DNA from: Streptomyces varsoviensis
GTDB taxonomy: Bacteria > Actinomycetota > Actinomycetes > Streptomycetales > Streptomycetaceae
Assembly (NCBI RefSeq): GCF_000718635.1
Contig: NZ_JOBF01000028.1
Span: 29,008-93,007, forward strand
Direction: 5' to 3'
DNA: 64,000 nucleotides
Part shown: positions 24,851 through 34,098 of the stretch, piece after piece
How the letters are laid out: each line of letters opens with the position of its first letter
Numbering within the stretch: position 1 is the stretch's first letter
Program-made: the position numbers and the translations under genes
Notes under the pieces: generated by a model
Seen by the model: only the letters and a program-made list of their open reading frames with translations
Database searches by the model: none
Told to the model about the DNA's origin: nothing

Positions 24851-26386
24851 ATGCCCGTGTACGACTACGTCGTGATCGGCGGCGGCACCGCCGGTTCCGT
24901 CATCGCCTCCCGCCTCACCGAGAACCCCGACGTCACCGTCGCCGTCATCGAGGGCGGACCGACCGACATCGACCGGGACGACGTCCTCACGCTGCGCAGA
25001 TGGCTGGGGCTGCTCGGCGGCGACCTCGACTACGACTACCCGACGGTCGAGCAGCCGCGCGGCAACTCCCACATCCGGCACAGCCGGGCGCGCGTGCTGG
25101 GCGGGTGCTCCTCGCACAACACCCTGATCTCCTTCAAGCCGCTGCCCGGCGACTGGGACGAGTGGGCGACCGCCGGGGCCGAGGGCTGGGACGCCGAGTC
25201 CATGGACCCGTACTTCTACCGGCTGCGCAACAACATCGTCGCGGTGGACGAGAAGGACCGCAACGCCATCGCGAGCGACTTCGTGAACGCCGCGCGGACC
25301 GCCACCGGCGTGCCGCGCGTGGAGGGCTTCAACAAGAAGCCGTTCCACGAGGGCGTGGGCTTCTTCGACCTCTCGTACCACCCCGAGAACAACAAGCGCT
25401 CCTCCGCGTCGGTCGCCTATCTGCACCCCTTCCTCGACCGGCCGAACCTCCACATCATGCTGGAGACCTGGGCGTACAAGCTGGAGCTGGACGGCACCCG
25501 CGCGACCGGCGTGCACGTGCGCACCAAGGACGGCGAGGAGATCCTCGTCGAGGCCGGCACCGAGGTCCTGGTGTGCGCGGGCGCGGTCGACACGCCGCGG
25601 CTGCTGATGCACTCCGGCATCGGCCCGCGCAAGGACCTCGAAGCGCTCGGCATCCCGGTCGTCCACGACCTGCCGGGCGTCGGCGAGAACCTTCTCGACC
25701 ACCCCGAGTCCGTCATCGTCTGGGAGACGAACGGGCCCATCCCGGAGAACTCGGCGATGGACTCCGACGCCGGCCTGTTCATCCAGCGCGACCCCGCGGC
25801 GAACGGCCCGGACCTGATGTTCCACTTCTACCAAATCCCGTTCACCGACAACCCGGAGCGGCTCGGCTACGAGAAGCCCGAGCACGGCGTGTCGATGACG
25901 CCCAACATCCCCAAGCCGCACAGCCGCGGCCGGCTCTACCTCACCAGCGCCGATCCCGAGGTCAAGCCCGCCCTCGACTTCCGCTACTTCACCGACGAGG
26001 ACGACTACGACGGCCGCACCCTCGTCGACGGCATCCGCATCGCCCGCGAGATCGCCAAGACCGAGCCGCTGGCCGGCTGGCTCAAGCGCGAGGTCTGCCC
26101 GGGCCCGGAGGTCACCTCCGACGAGGACATCAGCGAGTACGCGCGCAAGGTCGCGCACACCGTGTACCACCCGGCGGGCACCTGCCGAATGGGCGCTTCC
26201 GATGATGAACTCGCCGTTGTGGACCCCAACTTGAACATCCGTGGCATGCAGAACATCCGTATCGCCGACGCATCGGTCTTCCCGACGATGCCCGCCGTGA
26301 ACCCGATGATCGGAGTCCTGATGGTGGGGGAGAAGTGCGCCGAAATGCTTGCCGCGGCCGCGACACGCGGGGGTGATGACGCGTGA
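24851..26386 (+). CDS. GMC flavoprotein, choline oxidase/dehydrogenase type
   Basis: 511 residues, ATG at 24851 with AGAGGAGCA upstream. FAD-binding [13 protein letters not shown] near the N-terminus, [17 protein letters not shown] (about 83-99), and C-terminal [13 protein letters not shown] plus [10 protein letters not shown] carrying the catalytic His and Asn. The His in SSHN aligns with the residue that covalently holds FAD in Arthrobacter choline oxidase (recalled sequence), whereas BetA dehydrogenases lack it, so this may be an oxidase able to produce betaine aldehyde using O2. It overlaps the ABC ATPase gene by GTGA. Confidence 0.9.
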   Translation: MPVYDYVVIGGGTAGSVIASRLTENPDVTVAVIEGGPTDIDRDDVLTLRRWLGLLGGDLDYDYPTVEQPRGNSHIRHSRARVLGGCSSHNTLISFKPLPGDWDEWATAGAEGWDAESMDPYFYRLRNNIVAVDEKDRNAIASDFVNAARTATGVPRVEGFNKKPFHEGVGFFDLSYHPENNKRSSASVAYLHPFLDRPNLHIMLETWAYKLELDGTRATGVHVRTKDGEEILVEAGTEVLVCAGAVDTPRLLMHSGIGPRKDLEALGIPVVHDLPGVGENLLDHPESVIVWETNGPIPENSAMDSDAGLFIQRDPAANGPDLMFHFYQIPFTDNPERLGYEKPEHGVSMTPNIPKPHSRGRLYLTSADPEVKPALDFRYFTDEDDYDGRTLVDGIRIAREIAKTEPLAGWLKREVCPGPEVTSDEDISEYARKVAHTVYHPAGTCRMGASDDELAVVDPNLNIRGMQNIRIADASVFPTMPAVNPMIGVLMVGEKCAEMLAAAATRGGDDA

Positions 26387-27489
26387 CCAGTACCGTACCG
26401 GCGCCCCGCGCAGCGGCGGACCGCCCGAAAGGCGGACCGGAGGGCGACGGCGCGCCCGTCTTCTCCGTACGCAACCTGTGGAAGGTCTTCGGCCCCAAGC
26501 CGGAGCGCGTGCCGGGCGGCCCGCTCGCCGAACTCCCCGCCGACGAGCTGCGCCGCGAGGCCGGCTGCACCGTCGCCGTCCGCGATGTCTCCTTCGACGT
26601 CCGCCAGGGCGAGGTCTTCGTCGTCATGGGCCTCTCCGGCTCCGGCAAGTCCACCCTGGTCCGCTGCCTGACCCGGCTCATCGAGCCGACCAGCGGCGAG
26701 ATAGCCATCGACGGCGAGGACGTGTGCGGCATGGACCGCGGCCGGCTGCGCGACCTGCGCCGGCACCGCGCCGCCATGGTCTTCCAGCACTTCGGGCTGC
26801 TCCCGCACCGCACCGTCCTCGACAACGTCGCGTACGGGCTGGAGATCCAGGGCGTCGGCAAGGCCGAGCGGCGCGCCAAGGCCCACGAGATCGTCGCCAA
26901 GGTCGGCCTCGCCGGCCTCGAATCCCGCCGGCCCGGCCAGCTCTCCGGCGGCCAGCAGCAGCGCGTCGGCCTCGCCCGCGCGCTCGCCTCCGACCCCGAA
27001 GTCCTCCTCTTCGACGAGCCGTTCAGCGCGCTCGACCCGCTGATCCGCCGCGACATGCAGGAAGAGGTCGTCCGGCTGCACCGCGACGAGGGCCGCACCA
27101 TGGTCTTCATCACCCACGACCTCAGCGAGGCGCTGCGCGTCGGCGACCGCATCGCCCTGATGCGCGACGGGCGCGTCGTGCAGTGCGGCACCCCCGAGGA
27201 GATCGTCGGCTCGCCCGCCGACGACTACGTGCGCGACTTCGTCCGCGACGTGCCGCGCGAACAGGTGCTGACCGTGCGCCGCGCCATGCGGCCGGTCGCG
27301 AAGACCGACGCCAAGGACGGCGCGACGCTCGCGCCCGACACCACCGTCTCCGACGCCATCGAGGCCGTCGCGCGCAGCGGCGGCCCGGTGCGGGTCGTCG
27401 ACGAGGGGCGGTGCGTGGGCGTCATCGATTACGAGTGCCTGCTGGGCGTAGTGGCGGGACTGGACCGGGGAGAGGTAGCGGCGGCATGA
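26383..27489 (+). CDS. Glycine betaine/proline ABC transporter, ATP-binding subunit
   Basis: 368 residues, GTG at 26383 overlapping the GMC gene stop. Walker [10 protein letters not shown] (about 84-92), signature [15 protein letters not shown] (about 187-201), Walker [20 protein letters not shown] and switch His in [11 protein letters not shown]. The N-terminal 60 residues before the core are an extension with [13 protein letters not shown], usual for OpuAA/ProV. The C-terminal tail (about 300-368, [20 protein letters not shown]) is a single CBS-like half, the regulatory region that senses ionic strength in OpuA. Drives uptake of osmoprotectant with the downstream permease and binding protein. 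Confidence 0.95.
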   Translation: MTSTVPAPRAAADRPKGGPEGDGAPVFSVRNLWKVFGPKPERVPGGPLAELPADELRREAGCTVAVRDVSFDVRQGEVFVVMGLSGSGKSTLVRCLTRLIEPTSGEIAIDGEDVCGMDRGRLRDLRRHRAAMVFQHFGLLPHRTVLDNVAYGLEIQGVGKAERRAKAHEIVAKVGLAGLESRRPGQLSGGQQQRVGLARALASDPEVLLFDEPFSALDPLIRRDMQEEVVRLHRDEGRTMVFITHDLSEALRVGDRIALMRDGRVVQCGTPEEIVGSPADDYVRDFVRDVPREQVLTVRRAMRPVAKTDAKDGATLAPDTTVSDAIEAVARSGGPVRVVDEGRCVGVIDYECLLGVVAGLDRGEVAAA

Positions 27490-28022
27490 GCGCGATGTAC
27501 GACAGCACGGTGGCGGCGGCGAGCGCCGCCGTCGCGGCCGAGGAGGCCCGCGCGGCCTCCGGCGCCGTCACGGACCGGGTGGGGGAGGCCGCGGCCGGCG
27601 CCGTGGGCGCCGCGCCGCGCTCCGGGGCGGCGGCCGTCGGCGCCCTCGCGAGCGCCGCCCTGCGCGTGGGAAGCGCCTCCCGCCGCGCCGCGGAGGCCGA
27701 ACGGCCCGGCGCCGGGCGGGCCGACGGCGAACGGTCCAATGCCGGACGGTCCAATGCAGAGCGGCTGAACGCCGAGCGGTCCAACGCCGAGCGGCCCGAG
27801 GCCGGGCAGCCTTCCGCCGGGCGCAGGCTCATGGCCTGGGCCGCGCGCGCCGGGTCCGCCGTCGCCGACGCCCTGCGGCCCGAGGTGGCCACCGTCGGCT
27901 CCGCCGCCCGCACCGCGCCGCTGCCCGTCGTCCGCCCGGTCGGCGGCTGGTCCACCGTGGCCGGCCGCACGGCAGCGACCGCCGGTCCGCCCGGCCGCGC
28001 CGCCCGCGGGAGGCGCGTGTGA
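27486..28022 (+). CDS. Unrecognised repetitive ORF coupled within the betaine transporter operon
   Basis: 178 residues, ATG at 27486 overlapping the ATPase stop (ATGA); its TGA at 28020 overlaps the permease GTG (GTGA). Sequence is Ala/Arg/Gly-rich with a run of NAER-like repeats ([20 protein letters not shown]; about 15-bp DNA period at 27730-27800) and a moderately hydrophobic C-terminal half ([20 protein letters not shown]). No signal peptide or domain is recognised. Precise overlaps on both sides mean ribosomes very likely translate it; whether the product matters, or it merely bridges translation to the permease, is open. Confidence 0.6.
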   Translation: MSAMYDSTVAAASAAVAAEEARAASGAVTDRVGEAAAGAVGAAPRSGAAAVGALASAALRVGSASRRAAEAERPGAGRADGERSNAGRSNAERLNAERSNAERPEAGQPSAGRRLMAWAARAGSAVADALRPEVATVGSAARTAPLPVVRPVGGWSTVAGRTAATAGPPGRAARGRRV

Positions 28023-29992
28023 GCGTCGCCACCCCCACCGCCCCCGAAGCGGCCCCGGCCCCGGCCCTCAGAACGGCCCTGCGACATCCCGCCGTCCGTA
28101 AACTCCTGCTGCTCGCCGTCCTCGCGGCGATCCTCGTGCCCATCGTCAACGCCAAATGGGCGAGCGGCAGTTGGCCCCACGCGCTGACCGTCGACGCGTC
28201 CGGCCCGCTCGGCAAGGCCAGCGACTGGATCATCGACAACCGCGACAGCCACTGGCTGTTCCTCTACTTCTTCGGGCACATCAGCAACGCCATCGTCATC
28301 TCGGTGCGCGCCGTCTACCTCGTGCTCCTCGCCCTCGGCTGGGCCGGCGTCACCGCCGCCGCCACCCTCGTCGCCTGGCGCGTCGCGGGCGTGCGGATCG
28401 CCGTCACCGCCCTCGTCTCCTTCGCGGTCACCGGCCTCCTCGACATGTGGGTGCCGGGCATGCAGACCCTCGCCCTCATGGTCGTCGCCGTCCTCGCCTC
28501 CGTCGTGATCGGCGGGCTCCTCGGGCTCGCGGGCGGGCTCTCGGACCGTACGTTCCGGATGCTGCGGCCCGTCCTCGACACGATGCAGGTGCTGCCCGCC
28601 TTCGCGTACCTGCTGCCCGTCGTCATGGTCTTCGGCATCGGCGTGCCGTCCGCCGTCATCGCGACCGTCATCTACGCCGCGCCGCCCATGGCCCGCCTCA
28701 CCGCGCTCGGCCTGCGCGGCGCGGACAAGGGCGTCCTGGAGGCCGTCGAATCGCTCGGCGCCACCGGCCGCCAGCGGCTGCTGTCCGCCCGGCTGCCGCT
28801 GGCCCGCAAGGAACTGCTGCTCGGCCTCAATCAGACCATCATGATGGCGCTGTCCATGGCCGTGATCGCCTCGATGATCGGCGCGGCCGGCCTGGGCGAC
28901 CGCGTCTACCAGGCGCTCTCCGCCGTCGATGTCGGCGCGGCCCTCGCCGCGGGCATCCCGATCGTCCTCCTCGCCATCGTCATGGACCGTACGACCGGCG
29001 CCGCCGGAGAGCGCATGGGCGCCGAGCCGAGCGGGCCCAAGTGGCTGCGCTCCAAGGCCGCCTGGGCGGGCGTCGCCGTCGTGACGGCCGCGGTCGCCGT
29101 CGCCGGCCGGCTCGCCGGGTCGCAGGTGTGGCCCGCGAGCTGGACCGTCGCCATCGCCGCCCCCGTCAACGACGCCAAGAACTGGATGGTCGACCACCTC
29201 TACTCCGGCGTCCCCGTCGTCGGCGGCACCAACGACTGGGCCGGGCACTTCACCACCTGGGTGCTCGACCCGATCCGTGACGGCCTCCAGGACGCCCCGT
29301 GGTGGGGCGTGCTGCTCGTCGTCGCCGCGCTGGCCTGGCTCATCGGCACCTGGGCCACCGCCCTGACCTCCGTGCTCGCCATGGCCGCGATCGGCGTACT
29401 GGGCCTGTGGCAGCCGTCCATGGACACCCTGTCCCAGGTGCTGGCCGCGCTCGTCGTGACGCTGGTCGTCGGCTTCGCCGTCGGCATCGCCGCCGCCCGC
29501 AGCCGCCGCCTGGAGGCCGTGCTCCGGCCGGTCCTGGACGTGTTCCAGACCATGCCGCAGTTCGTCTACCTCATCCCCGTGGTCGCGCTCTTCAGCGTCG
29601 GACGCGCGCCGGGCGTCGCCGCGGCCGTGATCTACGCGCTGCCGGCCGTCATCCGCATCACCACCCAGGGCATCAAGCAGGTCGACCCCTCCGCCATGGA
29701 GTCCGCCCGCTCGCTCGGCGCCACCAGCGGCCAGCAGCTCCGGCAGGTCCAACTGCCGCTCGCCCGGCCCGCGTTGCTGCTCGCCGCCAACCAGGGCGTG
29801 GTGCTCGTACTCGCCGTCGTCACCATCGCCGCGCTCGTCGGCTCCGGCGCCCTCGGCTACGACGTCGTCACCGGCCTCGCCAAGGGCGACCTGGCCACCG
29901 GCCTGCCCGCAGGCGTCGCCATCGTCTGCCTCGGGCTGATGCTCGACCGGGTCACGCAGCCGACGGCGCGCCGCGCGCGGAAGGGGGCCTGA
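28019..29992 (+). CDS. Glycine betaine ABC permease with two fused permease domains
   Basis: 657 residues, GTG at 28019. Two tandem BPD_transp_1 units: the first carries VESLGATGRQRLLSARLPLA (EAA loop, about 245-264), the second ARSLGATSGQQLRQVQLPLA (about 563-582). Each is preceded by five or so transmembrane helices (for example VLPAFAYLLPVVMVFGIGVP; TMPQFVYLIPVVALFSVGRA). ProW/OpuAB proteins normally have one such unit and dimerise (about 300 residues); here one polypeptide supplies both halves. A short cytoplasmic/periplasmic segment around residues 325-400 links them, with DASGPLGKASDWIIDN-like and NDAKNWMVDHLYSG segments preceding each half. Confidence 0.94.
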   Translation: MSVATPTAPEAAPAPALRTALRHPAVRKLLLLAVLAAILVPIVNAKWASGSWPHALTVDASGPLGKASDWIIDNRDSHWLFLYFFGHISNAIVISVRAVYLVLLALGWAGVTAAATLVAWRVAGVRIAVTALVSFAVTGLLDMWVPGMQTLALMVVAVLASVVIGGLLGLAGGLSDRTFRMLRPVLDTMQVLPAFAYLLPVVMVFGIGVPSAVIATVIYAAPPMARLTALGLRGADKGVLEAVESLGATGRQRLLSARLPLARKELLLGLNQTIMMALSMAVIASMIGAAGLGDRVYQALSAVDVGAALAAGIPIVLLAIVMDRTTGAAGERMGAEPSGPKWLRSKAAWAGVAVVTAAVAVAGRLAGSQVWPASWTVAIAAPVNDAKNWMVDHLYSGVPVVGGTNDWAGHFTTWVLDPIRDGLQDAPWWGVLLVVAALAWLIGTWATALTSVLAMAAIGVLGLWQPSMDTLSQVLAALVVTLVVGFAVGIAAARSRRLEAVLRPVLDVFQTMPQFVYLIPVVALFSVGRAPGVAAAVIYALPAVIRITTQGIKQVDPSAMESARSLGATSGQQLRQVQLPLARPALLLAANQGVVLVLAVVTIAALVGSGALGYDVVTGLAKGDLATGLPAGVAIVCLGLMLDRVTQPTARRARKGA

Positions 29993-29993
29993 C

Positions 29994-30992
29994 GTGGCTC
30001 GTTCTCTCAAGGGCCGTACGGGCGTACGTACGCGGACCGCCCTCGCCGCCGTCTCCGGGCTCGGGCTGCTCGCCGCCACCGGCTGCGGCGCCGCCGACAT
30101 GACCAAGCAGTCCTCGCCGTACGTCAACGCCCAGGGCGCGAAGACCGTGACGCTCTCCGTGCAGACCTGGGTCGGCGCCCAGGCGGACGTCGCGGTCGCC
30201 AAGTACCTGCTGGAGCACAAGCTCGACTACCGCGTGGACACCGTGCAGGTCGACGAGGTCCCCGCGTGGGACGCGCTCAGCCAGGGCCGCGTCGACGCCA
30301 TCATGGAGGACTGGGGCCACCCCGAGCAGGAGCAGCGGTACGTCAAGGACAAGAAGACGATCACCGCGGCCGGCGGCGTCGGCGTCATCGGCCACATCGG
30401 CTGGTGGGTGCCGAAGTACTGGGCGGACCAGCACCCCGAGGTCAAGGACTGGAAGAACCTCAACAAGTTCGCGCGGCAGCTCCGCACCCCGGAGAGCGGC
30501 AGCAAGGGCCAGCTCCTCGACGGTTCGCCGTCGTACGTCACCAACGACAAGGCCCTCGTGAAGAACCTCGGCCTGGACTACCAGGTCGTCTTCGCCGGCT
30601 CCGAGGCGGCGCAGATCACCCAGATCCAGCAGTTCGCGAAGCAGAAGAAACCGTTCCTGACGTACTGGTACGAGCCGCAGTGGCTCTTCAACGAGGTGCC
30701 GATGGTGGAGGTGAAGCTGCCCGAGTACACCGATAAGTGCGCCGAGAAGGGGGCCGCCGACCCTTCCACGGTGGACTGCGCGTACCCGACCACGCCCCTT
30801 CAGAAGTACCTGAACACGGACTTCGTGAAGCACGGCGGGGACGCCGCGACGTTCTTGAAGAAGTTCAAGTGGTCGAAGGACGAGCAGAACGAGGTGTCGG
30901 AGATGATCGCCTCGCAGAAGCTGTCGCCCGAGGCCGCCGCCAAGAAGTGGGTGGAGAAGAACCCTTCGGTGTGGAAGGCCTGGATGCCGTAG
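29994..30992 (+). CDS. Glycine betaine-binding lipoprotein of the ABC transporter
   Basis: 332 residues, GTG at 29994, one base after the permease stop. Signal peptide with lipobox (GLGLLAATGCGAADMT; Cys about 30) anchors an OpuAC-type binding protein. Tryptophans for an aromatic cage are visible: QTWVGAQADVAV (about 57-68), EDWGHPEQEQR, IGWWVPKYWADQ and YWYEPQWLFNE. Delivers betaine or a related quaternary amine to the fused permease. Last gene of the five-gene set and followed by a hairpin terminator. Confidence 0.95.
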   Translation: MARSLKGRTGVRTRTALAAVSGLGLLAATGCGAADMTKQSSPYVNAQGAKTVTLSVQTWVGAQADVAVAKYLLEHKLDYRVDTVQVDEVPAWDALSQGRVDAIMEDWGHPEQEQRYVKDKKTITAAGGVGVIGHIGWWVPKYWADQHPEVKDWKNLNKFARQLRTPESGSKGQLLDGSPSYVTNDKALVKNLGLDYQVVFAGSEAAQITQIQQFAKQKKPFLTYWYEPQWLFNEVPMVEVKLPEYTDKCAEKGAADPSTVDCAYPTTPLQKYLNTDFVKHGGDAATFLKKFKWSKDEQNEVSEMIASQKLSPEAAAKKWVEKNPSVWKAWMP

Positions 30993-31015
30993 CCCTGCGG
31001 GCGGCTTTGGGCCTT

Positions 31016-31064
31016 GGGCTCGGCTCCGGCGTGGTTGCGGCCACTCCGGGGCCGAGCCCTTTTT
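31016..31064 (+). terminator. Terminator of the betaine operon
   Basis: GGGCTCGGCTCCGG (31016-31029) pairs, with one mismatch, with CCGGGGCCGAGCCC (31046-31059) across a 16-base loop, followed by TTTTT. Confidence 0.85.
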
Positions 31065-31120
31065 CGGGGCTCCGCCCCGGACGCCGGCCCGCCAACTCCC
31101 CGGCCGCCGTCCGGCTGTGT

Positions 31121-31456
31121 TCAGCGAGGAGCGGTACCGCGCGGGGACTCTGCGTCCAGGAGCGTGAGCAGCCCGGGGAATCTCTTCTCGATGTCCGCGC
31201 GTCGTAGTCGGATGCCCTTGCGGTTGCCGTAGTCGATCTCGTCGATGAGACCTGCCTCGCGCAGGACCCGGAAGTGGTGGGTCTGGGTCTGCTTCGAGAT
31301 CGGAAGATCGAACGAGTTGCAGCCCCGCTCGTTGTCGCTGCGGTCGGCGGCCAACTCCGTCATCACCGAACGACGGTGCTCGTCGGCGAGGGCGCGGAAC
31401 ACCGCACCCAGATCGAGCGCGTCGGCCGCCGGGCCGACCAGGTTCCTCCGGGCCAC
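31121..31456 (-). CDS. ArsR-type winged-helix regulator
   Basis: 111 residues, GTG at 31456 after a textbook AAGGAGGTG. Helix-turn-helix: GAVFRALADEHRRSVMTELA, LPISKQTQTHHFRVLREAGL (about 50-69), wing IDYGNRKGIRLRRADIEKRF. No metal-binding Cys pair of the classical arsenic sensors (one Cys only), so probably an organic-ligand or redox sensor. Divergent from an FAD monooxygenase gene; two 22-bp palindromes between them are likely operators. Confidence 0.9.
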   Translation of the reverse strand: MARRNLVGPAADALDLGAVFRALADEHRRSVMTELAADRSDNERGCNSFDLPISKQTQTHHFRVLREAGLIDEIDYGNRKGIRLRRADIEKRFPGLLTLLDAESPRGTAPR

Positions 31457-31470
31457 GCGGCACCTCCTTC

Positions 31471-31532
31471 AGGTATGGCTTGCATCGTACCTGAAGGGCG
31501 TGTTTCCCTGAGGTACGAAATTGTTCGTACCT
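31471..31532. promoter_or_regulatory. Two 22-bp palindromic operators between ArsR and monooxygenase genes
   Basis: AGGTACGAA-ATTG-TTCGTACCT at 31511-31532 is a perfect palindrome with 9-bp arms; 31471-31492 (AGGTATGGC...ATCGTACCT) is a degenerate copy of the same length, 40 bp centre to centre. They flank both promoters and match the size expected for ArsR-type dimers. Confidence 0.82.
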
Positions 31533-31626
31533 TCGTCCGGTCGCGCCGCCCCGTGCCGCCGTTCCCGCAGACCCGGCCCGGCACTCGCCGGGGACCTGGT
31601 CATCGACACTCCGAGAGGTCATCGTC

Positions 31627-32769
31627 ATGAAGAAGCCCGAGGTGCTGATAGTCGGCGCCGGAATCGCAGGGCCCGCACTCGCGTACTGGCTCTCCCGGAA
31701 GGGATACCGGCCGACGGTCGTCGAACACGCCCGGTCGCTGCGCTCCGGTGGCAGCGCGATCGTCGTGAAGGGGCCCGCGATCCCCGTCGCCGAGCGCATG
31801 GGCATCCTCCCGCGGCTTCGCGAGCTCGCCACCCGCAATCGGACGCTGACCCTGCTCGACCCCGACGGCAGGCGAATCCTGCGATCCCCGCTCGCCTCGG
31901 ACAAGGCGCCGACGGTCGAGGTGACCCGGGCCGACCTGTCCGAGGTGCTCCACCGGGCGGCGCGGACCGAGGCCGAGTTCCTGTTCGACGACACGGTCAC
32001 CGCTCTCGACCAGGACGCAGGCGGGGTGGACGTCACCTTCCGGCGGTCCGCGCCACGCCGCTTCGACCTGGTGGTCGGCGCCGACGGGATGCACTCCACC
32101 GTACGGCGCCTGGTATTCGGGCCCGAGCGGCAGTTCGCGGGCGACCTGGGCCTGTACGGCGCGACCGTACCGCTGGAGCCCGACGCCGTCGAGGACCCGA
32201 CCGAGATGACGATGCTGACCGTGCCGAACCGGATGCTGGTCCTCCACCCCTCGCGGACCACCCCGCTCGCGATCTTCACCTTCCGGGCCGCACGGTCGGC
32301 GCCCTACGACCGCAAGAACATCGACCTTCACAAGCGGATCGTGGCCGACGCCTACGCCGATGTGCGGTGGCGGGCACCGGAACTCGTCAAGGCGTTCCTC
32401 GACCACCCGGCTCCGTACTTCGACCCCCTGACCACCGTCCGGGTGCCCTCGTGGTCCCGCGGACGGGTCGTCCTGCTCGGGGACGCGGCGGCGGCGACAG
32501 CCCTGCTGGGCGACGGGTCCAGCATGGCGATGGCGGGCGCGTACGCCCTCGCGGAAGAGCTCGCCGCCCACCCCGGTGACCACGCCCGCGCCTTCGCCGC
32601 CTACGAGTCGCGGCTCCGCCGCGAGGTGGGCCCGCGGCAGCGGCGCGTCGGGCCGCTCTCCAGGCTCCTGGTGCCCCGCACCCGGTCGGGCCTCGCGGTG
32701 CGCAACGCGGTGGGCCGCGCGGTCGGCCGCACGAACCGGATCGCCTCCGCCGAAGCCGCGAACCGGTAG
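31627..32769 (+). CDS. FAD-dependent monooxygenase (p-hydroxybenzoate-hydroxylase fold)
   Basis: 380 residues, ATG at 31627 (GAGAGGTCATC upstream). FAD motif VLIVGAGIAGPALAYWLSRK (about 6-25), DG motif DLVVGADGMHSTVRRLV (about 148-164) and GD motif VVLLGDAAAATALLGDGSSM (about 281-300), the three signatures of group A flavin monooxygenases. Substrate unknown; relatives hydroxylate aromatics, polyketides or antibiotics. Divergent from the ArsR gene with shared operators, suggesting induction by its substrate. The last 40 residues are Arg-rich, typical of the PA/TetX-like branch. Confidence 0.92.
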   Translation: MKKPEVLIVGAGIAGPALAYWLSRKGYRPTVVEHARSLRSGGSAIVVKGPAIPVAERMGILPRLRELATRNRTLTLLDPDGRRILRSPLASDKAPTVEVTRADLSEVLHRAARTEAEFLFDDTVTALDQDAGGVDVTFRRSAPRRFDLVVGADGMHSTVRRLVFGPERQFAGDLGLYGATVPLEPDAVEDPTEMTMLTVPNRMLVLHPSRTTPLAIFTFRAARSAPYDRKNIDLHKRIVADAYADVRWRAPELVKAFLDHPAPYFDPLTTVRVPSWSRGRVVLLGDAAAATALLGDGSSMAMAGAYALAEELAAHPGDHARAFAAYESRLRREVGPRQRRVGPLSRLLVPRTRSGLAVRNAVGRAVGRTNRIASAEAANR

Positions 32770-32893
32770 GCCGGGCCCGCACCGGCCGCTCACCGGTCGG
32801 TGCGCGGCAATAGGCGGCCGACGTCCGCCCGTCGTGGACCGGTACCTCCACCGCCCGGCTCGATTGCCGCGTGCCCGGTCGCTCTGGGGCTTC

Positions 32894-32937
32894 TTTGGTC
32901 CAGACCTATTGACCGGTTGTCATGTGCACTCTAGATT
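32894..32937 (+). promoter_or_regulatory. DasR-type site (dre) overlapping a strong chitinase promoter
   Basis: TTTGGTCCAGACCTAT at 32894-32909 closely matches the streptomycete dre consensus (core TGGTCTAGACCA). It abuts TTGACC (32909-32914), which sits exactly 17 bp from TAGATT (32932-32937): a near-consensus vegetative promoter. Repression by the GlcNAc-responsive regulator DasR is expected. Confidence 0.85.
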
Positions 32938-32971
32938 CGGGCCGTCAGTCGTGGCCGGAAAGGAGCGCGTC

Positions 32972-34039
32972 ATGATCGGTCGGATGGCTCGGGTGGTGCG
33001 TCTGCTGGGGGCCGGTCTCGCCTTGGCGCTGGTGTCGCAGGTGCCGGCCGCCGCGGCGGGCGGAGGGGCGGGCCCGCGGGAGGACACCTGCGCGGTGAAG
33101 TCGAAGCCCGCCGGGAAGGTGCTCCAGGGGTACTGGGAGAACTGGGACGGCGCGGCCAACGGGGTGCACCCGCCGTTCGGCTGGACGCCGATCAACGATC
33201 CGCGCATCCAGCAGCACGGCTACAACGTCATCAACGCGGCGTTCCCCGTCATCCGCTCCGACGGCACCGTCCTGTGGGAGGACGGCATGGACGCGACGGT
33301 GAAGGTCTCGACCCCGGCCGAGATGTGCGCGGCCAAGGCGGCCGGGCAGACGATCCTGATGTCCATCGGCGGGGCGGCGGCGGGGATCGACCTCAGCTCC
33401 AGCTCCGTCGCGGACCGGTTCGTCGAGACGGTGGTGCCGATCCTCAAGAAGTACAACTTCGACGGCATCGACATCGACCTGGAGACCGGGCTCACCGGCA
33501 CCGGCAACATCAAGCAGCTCTCCACCTCGCAGTCGAACCTCATCCGCATCATCGACGGAGTGCTCGCCAAGATGCCGGCCAACTTCGGCCTCACCATGGC
33601 GCCCGAGACGGCGTACGTCACCGGCGGCAGCGTGACGTACGGGTCGATCTGGGGCGCGTACCTGCCCATCGTGAAGAAGTACGCGGACAACGGCCGGCTG
33701 TGGTGGCTGAACATGCAGTACTACAACGGCAGCATGTACGGTTGCTCCGGCGACTCGTACTCCGCCGGCACCGTCCAGGGCTTCACCGCGCAGACCGACT
33801 GCCTGAACAAGGGCCTCGTCGTCCAGGGCACCACCATCAAGGTGCCCTACGACAAGCAGGCCCCCGGCCTGCCCGCGCAGCCCGGCGCCGGGGGCGGCTA
33901 CATGTCGACCGGCCTGGTGTCGCAGGCGTGGAACAAGTACGGCGGCGCCCTCAAGGGGCTCATGACCTGGTCCCTGAACTGGGACGGCTCCCGTAGCTGG
34001 AGCTTCGGCAACAACGTCAAGGCCCTGCAAGGGCGGTGA
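32972..34039 (+). CDS. Secreted GH18 chitinase
   Basis: 355 residues, ATG at 32972 (GGAAAGGAG upstream). Sec signal peptide (VRLLGAGLALALVSQVPAAA-AG, cleavage near 28). Single GH18 catalytic domain with VLQGYWENWDGA at the first strand, ILMSIGGAAAGI on strand 3 and the catalytic FDGIDIDLETG on strand 4 (about 164-174, DxxDxDxE complete); MQYYNGSMYG on strand 6. No chitin-binding module. Hydrolyses chitin extracellularly. Under a dre-bearing promoter, so it belongs to the DasR/GlcNAc regulon. Confidence 0.96.
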   Translation: MIGRMARVVRLLGAGLALALVSQVPAAAAGGGAGPREDTCAVKSKPAGKVLQGYWENWDGAANGVHPPFGWTPINDPRIQQHGYNVINAAFPVIRSDGTVLWEDGMDATVKVSTPAEMCAAKAAGQTILMSIGGAAAGIDLSSSSVADRFVETVVPILKKYNFDGIDIDLETGLTGTGNIKQLSTSQSNLIRIIDGVLAKMPANFGLTMAPETAYVTGGSVTYGSIWGAYLPIVKKYADNGRLWWLNMQYYNGSMYGCSGDSYSAGTVQGFTAQTDCLNKGLVVQGTTIKVPYDKQAPGLPAQPGAGGGYMSTGLVSQAWNKYGGALKGLMTWSLNWDGSRSWSFGNNVKALQGR

Positions 34040-34055
34040 CGGAGCACGGACGCCG

Positions 34056-34088
34056 CGCCCCTGAGCCCCGCTGAACGGCTCAGGGGCG
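34056..34088. terminator. Hairpin terminator between convergent genes
   Basis: CGCCCCTGAGCC (34056-34067) and GGCTCAGGGGCG (34077-34088) form a perfect 12-bp stem around a 9-base loop between the chitinase and the AhpD-like gene. Confidence 0.8.
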
Positions 34089-34098
34089 TTCGCGTGCG

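Noticed and set aside
27422..30220. A 932-codon open frame on the minus strand across the betaine transporter genes
   Set aside because: It mirrors the third-position GC of the plus-strand genes, is His/Asp/Arg-rich low complexity, has no ribosome binding site and overlaps well-supported ABC transporter genes.
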